Below the pieces are notes generated by a model. It was not told where the DNA came from. It ran no database searches and was given only the letters and a program-made list of their open reading frames with translations. Shown piece after piece: positions 9,236-17,352 of a stretch of DNA of 64,000 nucleotides. The stretch is taken from NCBI GenBank assembly GCA_018222805.1, contig JAAEZQ010000001.1, forward strand, positions 1-64,000, written 5' to 3'. A program made the translations under genes and the position numbers. Numbering within the stretch: the first letter of the stretch is position 1; each line of letters opens with the position of its first letter. The DNA is from Vibrionaceae bacterium (GTDB lineage Bacteria > Pseudomonadota > Gammaproteobacteria > Enterobacterales > Vibrionaceae).

Positions 9236-10240
9236 ATGGACTTTCGATCAGATACAGTAACTCAACCTACTAAAGCCATGCGCGAAGCCATGTTTACAGC
9301 GCCTGTTGGTGACGATGTATACGGTGATGATCCAACCGTTAATGAGTTGGAGCGATACGCTGCAGAATTGGCAGGCTTTGAGGCGGCTCTGTTTACCACA
9401 TCCGGCACTCAAGCAAACTTGTTAGGTTTGATGGCGCACTGTGATCGCGGAGACGAATACCTATGCGGCCAACAAGCCCACAACTACAAATATGAAGCGG
9501 GTGGCGCTGCGGTACTGGGCTCCATTCAACCTCAACCTATCGAGAATAATCCAGACGGCACTTTACCTTTTGATAAACTCGCGGCGGCTATCAAACCAGA
9601 CGATATGCATTTCGCTCGAACACGTCTACTGAGCCTTGAGAACACCATTAATGGCAAAGTTCTACCGCTTTCTTACCTTGCCGAAGCTCGTGAGTTTGTG
9701 AATAAACACAATCTCAAGTTACACCTTGACGGCGCGCGAGTGTTTAACGCGGCGGTAGCACTGGATGTGCCAGTTAAAGAAATCAGCCAGTATTTTGATT
9801 CAATGACCATTTGCCTTTCAAAAGGGCTCGCCGCACCTGTTGGTTCACTACTACTGGGAAGCAAAGAGTACATTGCGAAAGCGAGACGCCTAAGGAAGAT
9901 GGTTGGTGGTGGTATGCGCCAAGCGGGTATCTTAGCGGCAGCCGGTAAACTTGCGATTACCGAGCAAGTGAAGCAGTTACAACAAGATCATATTAACGCA
10001 AAAACACTAGCACAAGGATTGGCAGAACTACCTGGGTTCTCTGTCAACCCCGACTTAGTTCAAACCAATATTGTGTTTGTTAAGTTAGAGCCTCAAGTGG
10101 ATATCGCTAACATTGCTGAGAAACTGGAACAGCAAAACATCATTGTTACGCCAGGAAATCCTATCCGCTTTGTGACGCACAAAGACATTTCAGAACAGGA
10201 TGTAGCTAGATTTTTATCTACCCTAAAGTCTCTTCTATGA
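9236..10240 (+). CDS. ltaE: Low-specificity L-threonine aldolase
   Basis: A 334-residue PLP enzyme that splits L-threonine and L-allo-threonine into glycine and acetaldehyde. The N-terminal DFRSDTVTQPTKAMREAM and GDDVYGDDPTVNELE are diagnostic of LtaE. The PLP lysine lies in CLSKGLAAPVGS near residue 196, and HLDGARVFNA near residue 163 holds the cofactor aspartate. The length matches E. coli LtaE (333). The start ATG follows GAGGAG. A hairpin at 10259-10285 ends the unit. Confidence 0.94.
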   Translation: MDFRSDTVTQPTKAMREAMFTAPVGDDVYGDDPTVNELERYAAELAGFEAALFTTSGTQANLLGLMAHCDRGDEYLCGQQAHNYKYEAGGAAVLGSIQPQPIENNPDGTLPFDKLAAAIKPDDMHFARTRLLSLENTINGKVLPLSYLAEAREFVNKHNLKLHLDGARVFNAAVALDVPVKEISQYFDSMTICLSKGLAAPVGSLLLGSKEYIAKARRLRKMVGGGMRQAGILAAAGKLAITEQVKQLQQDHINAKTLAQGLAELPGFSVNPDLVQTNIVFVKLEPQVDIANIAEKLEQQNIIVTPGNPIRFVTHKDISEQDVARFLSTLKSLL

Positions 10241-10258
10241 AGTTGATTTCGATCATTG

Positions 10259-10285
10259 AGCTTCCCCATAGGGGAAGCTTTACTA
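10259..10285 (+). terminator. hairpin after ltaE
   Basis: AGCTTCCCC-ATA-GGGGAAGCT is a perfect nine-pair stem, but only a short, broken T-tract follows (TTACTATAT). It is a weak terminator candidate. Confidence 0.55.
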
Positions 10286-10319
10286 TATAGCGATTATTCG
10301 TGCCAAAAAGAGCTCGCTT

Positions 10320-10637
10320 ATGTTCAAGTACCTGTTATTTATTCCTGTTGTCTTTTCTTCCGTCACTATGGCAAACCCTTTTGGTGACTCAGCCAAAGGA
10401 AAGATCAAGTCACCCAGTTGTGTCTATTGTCACGGTGCGACAGGCATCAGTGAAAATGAAGCCTACCCTAATCTTGCAGGTCAGGACGCTCAATATCTAT
10501 TTAACGCGATGAAGGCCTATCAAAACAGCGACCGCCAAGGCCCCTTAGCAGAAATGATGGGGGGGCAATTAAAAATGCTAAATGATGACGATCTACGTGA
10601 TGTTGCTGCATTTTACTCTGAACAGCTAACTCATTGA
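10320..10637 (+). CDS. Small periplasmic c-type cytochrome
   Basis: A 105-residue protein with a signal peptide (about residues 1-18, cut after TMA) and one haem-attachment motif CVYCH near residues 36-40. Later methionines (AEMMGGQLKML, about residues 79-90) can supply the axial ligand. It resembles the cytochrome c553/c4 single-domain class that shuttles electrons in the periplasm. It stands alone between ltaE and the AstE-like gene, so its partner oxidase or reductase is unknown. Confidence 0.85.
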   Translation: MFKYLLFIPVVFSSVTMANPFGDSAKGKIKSPSCVYCHGATGISENEAYPNLAGQDAQYLFNAMKAYQNSDRQGPLAEMMGGQLKMLNDDDLRDVAAFYSEQLTH

Positions 10638-10797
10638 TATTTAGATACTCTAAAAATACAGGTACAGAAAGTTAGCCTGCAAAATTCTACTGGCACTTTC
10701 CCCTACTACTCTTTACCCTTACGGTTATCTCTTTCATATAATAAAAGCCTAATTAGTGAGTAAGCATCAACACTGATGTTTTGGAGTAGTAAGTTTA

Positions 10798-11793
10798 ATG
10801 GCAACACAATTTTCCGACGACGTAATTCAAAGGCATAAAGTAATACATACTTTAGATGTCGAAGATCTCCCATCCGGTGAACATAAGTTCTGGTTTCGTA
10901 TTGCAACCAATGCGCTTTCGCAATGGCAGCATCTACCTGTACTCGTGTTTAAAGGTCAAAAACCAGGCAAAAAAGTGATGATTACCGCAGGTGTTCACGG
11001 CGACGAATACAATGGTGTTTTAGCAGCACAAAAAACGGCTAGAGAACTGGTTGGAAATGATCTTGCCGGCACAGTAACCATCGTACCCGGAATCAATCTG
11101 AGCGGTATGTTGAATAAAAGTCGCGACTTTTGTTCCCCTGACCCAGACGCCGCTCGCGCGAACCTAAACCGTTTCTTTCCAGGCAACGAGTTTGGTAACG
11201 AAGCCAATCGCTACCTGCATACGCTGTGGAACAGCCTACTAAAGCCAAACGCAGAATTAGCGATTGATTTACACACTCAAACCAGCGGTGCAGCCTACCC
11301 TCTTTATGTCTTCGCAGATTTTCGTATTGAAGACTCGTTAAAAATGGCACGCCATATTAACCCTGATGTCATTTTGGATGATCAAGGTGAAAGTGGCGTA
11401 TTAGAAACGGCATGGAACAACGTGGGTGTACCTGCAATCACCGTTGAAGTCGGTACGGGTCGCTATACCGACCAACCCCTGATCAATCGTACAGTTAACG
11501 GAATCTTAAACATCCTTAAACAACACGGCGTTCTGTCTGGAGCTCCAGAAACAATTGAGTCCTGCATAGAGGGTACTGAAATAGTGAACGTAAGAGCGGA
11601 ACTTGGCGGTTTTGTTCTGCCACAAGTCAGTATCTTAGAAACTGTGGAGCAAGGGCAACTAATTGCAATCCAATATGATGGATTTGGTGACGAATTGCAG
11701 CGCTACACCGCTCCGACTTCAGGAACGATAATTAGCCACAATGTCGAATCTATCCGAGCTGCGGGGTCGTTACTGGTGCGCCTGATTAAATAG
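10798..11793 (+). CDS. Succinylglutamate desuccinylase/aspartoacylase-family zinc enzyme
   Basis: A 331-residue M14-like metallohydrolase. The first zinc ligands are in GVHGDEYNG near residue 66 and the third in DLHTQ near residue 160. A likely catalytic Glu is in ITVEVGTGRY near residue 216. The C-terminal part (about residues 250-331) is the beta domain of this family. Such enzymes deacylate N-acyl amino acids. It is too divergent, and lacks the ast neighbours, to be called AstE itself. Substrate unknown. Confidence 0.82.
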   Translation: MATQFSDDVIQRHKVIHTLDVEDLPSGEHKFWFRIATNALSQWQHLPVLVFKGQKPGKKVMITAGVHGDEYNGVLAAQKTARELVGNDLAGTVTIVPGINLSGMLNKSRDFCSPDPDAARANLNRFFPGNEFGNEANRYLHTLWNSLLKPNAELAIDLHTQTSGAAYPLYVFADFRIEDSLKMARHINPDVILDDQGESGVLETAWNNVGVPAITVEVGTGRYTDQPLINRTVNGILNILKQHGVLSGAPETIESCIEGTEIVNVRAELGGFVLPQVSILETVEQGQLIAIQYDGFGDELQRYTAPTSGTIISHNVESIRAAGSLLVRLIK

Positions 11794-11810
11794 CGTTAAA
11801 CAGCCCTATA

Positions 11811-11838
11811 ATATCCCCCTTTATAGGGGGATATTTTT
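11811..11838. terminator. terminator after the AstE-like gene
   Basis: ATATCCCCCT-TTAT-AGGGGGATAT then TTTTAT. It is a perfect ten-pair stem between convergent genes and may also serve blc on the minus strand, less well. Confidence 0.85.
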
Positions 11839-11852
11839 ATCTACTCTCTTAA

Positions 11853-12374
11853 CTATTGTGTCTGCTCAACAAGAATTAGCTCGTCAACATCAAAGCCTTT
11901 TTCTCGGGCCACCTGTTTGAATCTTTCAAGGGTTACTAAATCCACTTTCGGCTTACGTGACAGCAACCAAAGGTAGTCACGGTTGAAGCCAGAAATAAAG
12001 GCATAGTTATAGTCGTCATCAAGCTCAAAGATGATATATGACGAATAAAACGGGCCAAAGAAAGAGACTTTTAAATGGCCAGTCGATGGCTCATCGACAA
12101 AATACGCTTTACCTTCCGCTTGCTTCCAACGTTGTTCTTCTTTTGAATAGCCACGGTTTATAACCGTCACACCACCGTCTTCGCGTAATTCATATTCTGC
12201 TGTCACATTGGACAACCCGCGTTCGAACGAGTGATCCAGCCTTGCGACTTCATACCATATTCCTAAATAAGATGTCAGCTCAAAGTTCTGGACAGGCTCA
12301 ACCCCCTCCGGCTTGGCGGTACAACCAAGTAAAACGGTAACAGACAGCAATAACAGCGACTTTAGTGATTTCAT
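11853..12374 (-). CDS. blc: Outer-membrane lipocalin
   Basis: A 173-residue lipoprotein. The lipobox LLGC ends at Cys18. The lipocalin GxW motif is in YLGIWYEVARLD near residue 36, and the conserved C-terminal strand region SGFNRDYLWLLSRKP is near residue 130. Bacterial lipocalins (Blc) bind lysophospholipids or fatty acids at the outer membrane. The length matches Blc (177). It is a single gene, convergent with the AstE-like enzyme. Confidence 0.92.
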   Translation of the reverse strand: MKSLKSLLLLSVTVLLGCTAKPEGVEPVQNFELTSYLGIWYEVARLDHSFERGLSNVTAEYELREDGGVTVINRGYSKEEQRWKQAEGKAYFVDEPSTGHLKVSFFGPFYSSYIIFELDDDYNYAFISGFNRDYLWLLSRKPKVDLVTLERFKQVAREKGFDVDELILVEQTQ

Positions 12375-12499
12375 TACAGGTTCTCAATATTATTTAGTGA
12401 CTGATTTTACTTTATAAGATCCAATACGGATCACAAGTTCCTATTAGCTTATGCATAATCGCCTAACATCTTCGTACCGATGTATTTTTGTTATAAAAA

Positions 12500-12526
12500 G
12501 TAGGGGTCCTACAAACATTCCTACAA
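12500..12526 (+). promoter_or_regulatory. CCTAC-motif cluster upstream of the cystatin-like gene
   Basis: A 13-base dyad GTAGG-GGT-CCTAC (12500-12512) overlaps TCCTACAA (12507-12514), and TTCCTACAA recurs at 12518-12526, eleven bases on. The same nine-mer occurs upstream of the NarL regulator (44855) and of the hybrid kinase (53519). This looks like a binding site for a NarL/BvgA-type regulator, about 120-140 bases before the start codon. Confidence 0.4.
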
Positions 12527-12643
12527 AATCAGTCATTTATTTCAAAAATTAACATTCAACCTATCGAAAGTTTGCACAACATAGACATTTCTCTTCTTTG
12601 GCGACTTTTATAATACGCCCCGATATAAATTGAGGTTATTGTT

Positions 12644-13024
12644 ATGAAGTTTAAGACAATGTCAGCTTGTGCACTTTTGGTATTGCTTGTTGGTTGTCAA
12701 CAAGACACTCCTGAAGACACGACAGAAATAACAGCCTCGGCAGACATATGCAATAGTCAGGGAAATATGCCAGGTGGGTGGAAAATGTTTAAGTCAACAC
12801 CCGACGTTCAAAAGGCGATGGCTTTTGTTCTGACAGAAATGGATACACCTTCATCGTTCACACAAATTCTCAATGTTCATGCACAAATCGTCAGCGGCGT
12901 GAATTACGCGATTGAGTTTGAAATGGATGACGGAATGGTTTGGAACACGATTGTTTATCGCAACTTGGATGGTGACTACTCTATTACACAATCACCACAA
13001 GTAGGGAAATTCTGCGAACAGTGA
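12644..13024 (+). CDS. Cystatin-like lipoprotein
   Basis: A 126-residue predicted lipoprotein. The lipobox LLVGC ends at Cys18. The mature part has the layout of a cystatin fold: GGW near residue 46, a helix (STPDVQKAMAFVLTEM), then QIVSGVNYAIEFEMDDG, where QIVSG at about residue 85 matches the QxVxG hairpin of cysteine-protease inhibitors. Mature cystatins are about 100 residues, as here. If functional it would inhibit papain-like proteases from the cell surface or periplasm. The family assignment is by motif only. It is a single gene with its own terminator. Confidence 0.65.
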   Translation: MKFKTMSACALLVLLVGCQQDTPEDTTEITASADICNSQGNMPGGWKMFKSTPDVQKAMAFVLTEMDTPSSFTQILNVHAQIVSGVNYAIEFEMDDGMVWNTIVYRNLDGDYSITQSPQVGKFCEQ

Positions 13025-13036
13025 TTTCAAATCCTG

Positions 13037-13060
13037 AAAAAGCCCCTATTCGGGGCTTTT
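13037..13060. terminator. bidirectional terminator
   Basis: AAAAGCCCC-TATTC-GGGGCTTTT lies between the cystatin-like gene and the convergent ridA operon and is usable from both sides. Confidence 0.85.
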
Positions 13061-13076
13061 GCGATTTTTAAAACCA

Positions 13077-13430
13077 CTAATTTTTAAGTGCGGCTGTAAC
13101 AATAAGCTCTACTTTGAGCTCTGGACTGGCAAGTTTTGCTTCGCCACATGCACGGGCAGGCGCATAGCCCTCTTCAAACCACTGATCCCATACCCCATTC
13201 ATTTCATCAAAGTCTTTCATATCTGCTAACCATACAATGGTCTGCAGTACGTGCTTACGGTCACTACCCGCTTCGATAAGCAGACTTTCTACTCTTTTCA
13301 GCGCTTCTTCAGTCTGTTCCGCAACGCTTGTGCCACGGACGCCAACTTGACCACATAGGTAAACAGTTTCATTGTGAATCACTACTTTGCTCATTCGCTG
13401 GTTAGTGTACTGTCTTTGGATGTCGCTCAT
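13077..13430 (-). CDS. RidA-family imine/enamine deaminase
   Basis: A 117-residue RidA/YjgF protein. The subfamily start RQYTNQRMSKVVIHNETVYL and the conserved Arg in APARACGEAKL (about residue 90) are present. RidA proteins hydrolyse reactive imines made by amino acid oxidases and PLP enzymes. It is the last gene of the oxidase operon and overlaps the preceding gene by 29 bases. I kept the long start because related proteins share that N-terminus. Its place suggests it clears the imine product of the oxidase encoded upstream. Confidence 0.9.
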   Translation of the reverse strand: MSDIQRQYTNQRMSKVVIHNETVYLCGQVGVRGTSVAEQTEEALKRVESLLIEAGSDRKHVLQTIVWLADMKDFDEMNGVWDQWFEEGYAPARACGEAKLASPELKVELIVTAALKN

Positions 13431-14877
13431 TGTTCACTCCTTCACTCTTATATTTTTTCAAAAATGATTTTTTTGCTGGCGTTAAGCTCGCGAGCTCACC
13501 CAGTTTTAACGGTTTTATTGGGTTGCGAAGACGGTAGTATCCTACTTGTTCCATCGATAGTCCGACTTTGTCACTAATGATATGTGCTACTGTTGAGCCA
13601 CAATATCTGCCTTGGCATGGTCCCATTCCACAACGGGTAAAGGTTTTAATTTGATTGATTCCATTTGCGCCATCGGCAGCATGCTGTCGAATTTGTCCAG
13701 CCGTGACCTCTTCACAGCGGCAAACAATGGTTTTATCAGATGGCACCAGAGCTTGTTTAGGCGGCGTATATAATGTGTCTAAAAACGGGCGCACAGCCAG
13801 TTCATGTTGGATTGACTTTTTAAGTGTTTCCAACTCACTGGTATAATGTTGACTATCCCCAGTAGATAGTGAGTTGAGCACCCTCACTGCAACCAGTTCT
13901 CCTTGAAGTTCAGCCACCAGCGCACCGCCAATACCACCGCTGTCTCCAGCAATGTAAACACCCTGACGAGAGCTCATATTGTTATCATCCAGCGCAGGCT
14001 TCCAACAGACTTGCAACTTGTCCCAGTAATGATCTAACCCCATTGCTCTGGTTAATTGCACGTTAGGAATCACACCAATATGCGCCAATACCGTTTCCGT
14101 CTCTAGCGAGATTGATTTTCCACCACATTGAAAATTGAGGCGTTTCACACTGCTGGAACCCTCAGCCTCAATGTCAGTTACACCCGTGTAACGCTTTATA
14201 CCTGCTTTACGTAACTTGGCGAGCAGACCAAGTCCTTTAAGCAGGTACTTGCGCCCTTTCCAAGCATTTGAGGCATAACTGATGGCTTTCACATAGCTGT
14301 CCGATGTTTGTGTATCGACAATCGCCTTTGGTGGCGCACCAGCATCAATCATTTGCGCAGCTAAGAGATAAAGCAGCGGTCCGGTTCCTACCATAACTGC
14401 CTGATTAGGTACCAAACCTGATGTTTTCATCATGATCTGACACGCACCAGCTGTCATCACTCCAGGCAATGTCCAGCCATGAAACGGAAAAGAGCGTTCA
14501 ATTGCACCAGTCGCAATAATGATCTGCTTAGCCACAGTCTTTTGTGCTTTTCCGTGTTGACTCCAATACACCGTATTGTCGTCATCAATACGCCACAATG
14601 TTGCCTGTGCTATATGTTTGATGGGAGCTTGGTTAAAGGCTTTGACGAGCGCTGCTCCACGAAGGTAATCAGGACCAAAAACATCACCGTTAGGATGGCC
14701 ATTTTCTTGTACCGCTCGATAGATTTGACCGCCTGGACGTGGCTGTTCATCAATAACGGTGACGCTGGCACCTGCCTCAGCACAGCGCACAGCGGCTTTC
14801 ATACCCGCCGGACCCGCACCAATCACGCACACATCTACCACATTTTTCATTTCGACTTGCATGATTTCTCCTGTCAA
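13402..14877 (-). CDS. FAD/NAD(P)-type oxidoreductase subunit with BFD-like [2Fe-2S] domain
   Basis: A 491-residue flavoprotein resembling HcnB, opine oxidase A and the alpha-type subunit of D-hydroxyproline dehydrogenase. The Rossmann motif GAGPAGM is near residue 19, IIATGAIERSFPF near residue 140, and a second FAD segment GVYIAGDSGGIGG near residue 310. The C-terminal BFD-like domain has CRCEE near residue 404 and CGMGPCQGRYC near residue 431, four or more cysteines able to hold a [2Fe-2S] cluster. It works with the next two upstream genes as a three-subunit dehydrogenase. It overlaps the small iron-sulfur gene by four bases. Confidence 0.87.
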   Translation of the reverse strand: MTGEIMQVEMKNVVDVCVIGAGPAGMKAAVRCAEAGASVTVIDEQPRPGGQIYRAVQENGHPNGDVFGPDYLRGAALVKAFNQAPIKHIAQATLWRIDDDNTVYWSQHGKAQKTVAKQIIIATGAIERSFPFHGWTLPGVMTAGACQIMMKTSGLVPNQAVMVGTGPLLYLLAAQMIDAGAPPKAIVDTQTSDSYVKAISYASNAWKGRKYLLKGLGLLAKLRKAGIKRYTGVTDIEAEGSSSVKRLNFQCGGKSISLETETVLAHIGVIPNVQLTRAMGLDHYWDKLQVCWKPALDDNNMSSRQGVYIAGDSGGIGGALVAELQGELVAVRVLNSLSTGDSQHYTSELETLKKSIQHELAVRPFLDTLYTPPKQALVPSDKTIVCRCEEVTAGQIRQHAADGANGINQIKTFTRCGMGPCQGRYCGSTVAHIISDKVGLSMEQVGYYRLRNPIKPLKLGELASLTPAKKSFLKKYKSEGVNNERHPKTVH

Positions 14878-15173
14878 GTTCTTTGGCGGCTAATCATCAT
14901 GCCGTCTTCAATCAAATTCATGCAGGCTTGAATATTCTGCTCACCGTTAACGACTACACGACATTCAAAACAGCTGCCCATCATGCAGAACGGTGCGCGT
15001 GGTGAGCATGATTGAGGAGTCTCGCGAGTGTGGTTCACATCCGCAGCTAAAAGTGCCACAGCTATCGTGTCACCTTCACAGGCAGAGTATTCTTTGCCTT
15101 CCCAGAAAAACCGAATCGTCTTAGGATGTATATCCGAGCTCAGTATTCGTTGAAACTTAGAATCTGTCTTCAC
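14874..15173 (-). CDS. Small [2Fe-2S] ferredoxin-like subunit of the oxidase
   Basis: A 99-residue HcnA/OoxC-like protein. The cysteines of the plant-type cluster are in APFCMMGSCFEC near residues 60-71, plus QAC near residue 83. It passes electrons inside the three-subunit flavoenzyme. I chose a GTG start at 15173 because GGAG lies exactly seven bases before it; the longer ATG at 15197 has no such site and lies further inside the upstream gene. The 17-base overlap with the DAO gene and the four-base overlap with the next gene imply coupled translation. Confidence 0.85.
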   Translation of the reverse strand: MKTDSKFQRILSSDIHPKTIRFFWEGKEYSACEGDTIAVALLAADVNHTRETPQSCSPRAPFCMMGSCFECRVVVNGEQNIQACMNLIEDGMMISRQRT

Positions 15174-16254
15174 TGAATAACTCCAAATTTGGTGCATCAG
15201 CCGTTTGCTCGAGCCAATGTGGTAGTAAATAAGAATGAACCGCTGCTAACGTAATGCCACTGTGGCAACTAATCAGGTAGGCTCCTGAGTTGGATTTAGA
15301 TTGCTGGTAAATGGGCAAACCATCAGGCGAGATAATCCGGATGGCTCCCCAGCTACGAACCAATTTGGTTTGCGCCAAGAACGGGTACACCGCAATTGCA
15401 CGTTCTGCAATGGCAGCAGTCATATCAAGTGTGTCACTGTCATCAAATCCCTCGTTCTCTTTAGAGTCGCCGATTTGAATGCCTCCCTCGTCGACCTGAC
15501 GAATAATTCCTGAAGGTCTTTTCAAGATTGGAGGAAGTTTTTCAGTGATCAGCACCTGCCCTTTCTGGGGTGATATAGGTGCAACAAATCCGAGTTTCGG
15601 ACCAAGTGTCGCTGCGCCCAATCCTGCAGAAAGGATGACTTTATCGCCTTGATACTGAGTACTATCTTCAAGTGTGACCTGAAATTTTCCGCTGCTGTCT
15701 TTGTTAACATCAGTTACGTTAACACCAGTGATCAAGTTCGCACCGAGATCCTGAATCGCTTTAGTGTATGCCTTGAGTAGCTTTAACGGATTAACGTGGC
15801 CATCTTCTGGGCCAAAGATCGCCCCAATCACATCCGGGCCGATATATGGATCTTCTTTAAGTAGTTGCTCTCTGTCCCAAACTTCATAAGGGTGGTCAGT
15901 ACCTAACGCTTTTCTTAAAGCCTCATATTGGTTCGCTTTGGCTTTCATCTCTTTCTCACAGAAATGAAAATCGTATCCGCCCTGCTGTTTTAGGTTGAGG
16001 TCTTCGCCTGTCGCTTTTTCCAGCTCATCTGCCAACCCTCTCCACAAGTTAATAGAACGGCGGGTCCACGCTGCATAGTGCGGTGCATCTAACCCTTTAC
16101 TGGAGAGCCACACCAAGCCAAAGTTTCCACGAGATGCCCGATGTGCGCAGTCTCCACCGTCCAAGACTGTAACTCTATGACCAGCTTTTAGTAACCCGTA
16201 AGCCACTGCGCAGCCCACGACACCGCCACCGACAACAATGTATTCCGGTTTCAT
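15157..16254 (-). CDS. FAD-dependent DAO-family oxidoreductase, catalytic subunit
   Basis: A 365-residue D-amino acid oxidase-fold flavoprotein. The N-terminal dinucleotide motif is VVGGGVVGCAVAYGLL, followed by ASRGNFGLVW, and SCHSGITLA near residue 333 closes the FAD site. It resembles HcnC, OoxB and the DAO-type subunit of D-hydroxyproline dehydrogenase (LhpB), which remove electrons from a C-N bond. With the TRAP transporter upstream and RidA downstream, the probable substrate is a secondary amine such as an opine or a D-proline-type acid. That is inference. Confidence 0.87.
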   Translation of the reverse strand: MKPEYIVVGGGVVGCAVAYGLLKAGHRVTVLDGGDCAHRASRGNFGLVWLSSKGLDAPHYAAWTRRSINLWRGLADELEKATGEDLNLKQQGGYDFHFCEKEMKAKANQYEALRKALGTDHPYEVWDREQLLKEDPYIGPDVIGAIFGPEDGHVNPLKLLKAYTKAIQDLGANLITGVNVTDVNKDSSGKFQVTLEDSTQYQGDKVILSAGLGAATLGPKLGFVAPISPQKGQVLITEKLPPILKRPSGIIRQVDEGGIQIGDSKENEGFDDSDTLDMTAAIAERAIAVYPFLAQTKLVRSWGAIRIISPDGLPIYQQSKSNSGAYLISCHSGITLAAVHSYLLPHWLEQTADAPNLELFSEDRF

Positions 16255-16314
16255 AACATTCTCTTCAGACTGATAGTTTGGGGGCTGGCTCGCCCCCTTG
16301 AATTTGGGTTTCGC

Positions 16315-17340
16315 TTAGTTCAGCGCTTTGTCCAGGATTGGTTGACTCCAGTCAGAACCAATATCGCTAATGATTTGAGGCCAAACTGTCGCTCGGACTT
16401 TTTCCGCAGTCTTGCTCAATTGCTCCGGCGTCATTTCAATAATGGTTGCGCCTGCTTCAACCAGTTTTTGCTCATTGGCTTTTTGGTCGATTTGAGCGGC
16501 ATCCCAACGACGAGATTCAAACTGTGCTGCTGCCGTCTTAAGTGCTTGCTGCTCATTGTCATCTAGATCGTCTAAGCGCTCTGAGTTAATCATCAAGTAC
16601 CAGATTTCAAAGTGTGTATTCAAAGGAATGTAGGTTTTCGTCACATCGCGGAATGACGCGTAATATCCTTCAGCACCAGAACCGATCACACCGTCTACTA
16701 CCCCTGTTTGTACTGCGGTGAACGCTTCAGAAAATGGAAGTGGTGAGCCAATGTAACCCACGTTATCGGCCAAAAGCTGGAAGCTCTTAATTGGTGGAAC
16801 ACGCAGTTTGATACCTTTCGCCGAATCCGGGTTCCCCGCTTCTACCGCAGCTCGGTTTAGCGAAATACCACCGAAATAAACTGGGTAAGCGGCAAGCAGT
16901 GTAATGTCTTGCTTTTTAAACAGCTCTTCCATCGCTTCACGAACTGGAGCACCATCACCATAGATATTCTTCGCTTCTTTCCAGTCATTTGCCAGAAACG
17001 GTAACAGACCAATCTGCATTCTTCTGTCTGTAGACGTTGAAGCAGGCTGCAATGCCATATCGATCGCACCTACAGAGATGCGCTCCTGAACTAGTGTGTA
17101 ATCACCCAATGCGTTTGCTGCGTATATTCTAAGTTTTACATCACCATCTGTTGCGGCTTGCAAATCACTGCTTAACTGCTTGATATCGTAATCGACAACG
17201 GTACCTTGTGGACGAACGTGACTGATTTTTAGCGTTGTTGCCTGCGCTGGTACAGCGGCGAGTGACGCAGCGATTAACGACGCAATCACAGTGCATTTTT
17301 TAAGTGCTTTTGATGGTGCAAACTTACTTGTTTTTGTCAT
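16315..17340 (-). CDS. dctP: TRAP transporter solute-binding protein DctP
   Basis: A 341-residue periplasmic binding protein with a signal peptide cut after AQA (about residue 34). The substrate-binding Arg is in GIKLRVPPIKS near residue 176, followed by PFSEAFTAVQTGVVDGV near residue 202, both hallmarks of the DctP/TAXI-like DctP family. The ligand is usually a carboxylate. It is placed after dctQM and before the oxidase genes, so the ligand is probably the oxidase substrate. Confidence 0.92.
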   Translation of the reverse strand: MTKTSKFAPSKALKKCTVIASLIAASLAAVPAQATTLKISHVRPQGTVVDYDIKQLSSDLQAATDGDVKLRIYAANALGDYTLVQERISVGAIDMALQPASTSTDRRMQIGLLPFLANDWKEAKNIYGDGAPVREAMEELFKKQDITLLAAYPVYFGGISLNRAAVEAGNPDSAKGIKLRVPPIKSFQLLADNVGYIGSPLPFSEAFTAVQTGVVDGVIGSGAEGYYASFRDVTKTYIPLNTHFEIWYLMINSERLDDLDDNEQQALKTAAAQFESRRWDAAQIDQKANEQKLVEAGATIIEMTPEQLSKTAEKVRATVWPQIISDIGSDWSQPILDKALN

Positions 17341-17352
17341 GGTAATTTCCTT

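Noticed and set aside
11093..11350. Antisense frames inside the AstE-like gene and in other strong genes
   Set aside because: These are shadows on the opposite strand of well-supported coding regions, without family resemblance.
13402..16254. Hydrogen cyanide synthase (hcnABC)
   Set aside because: Subunit layout is similar, but the linked TRAP transporter, RidA and opine-type LysR regulator fit amine or opine oxidation better.
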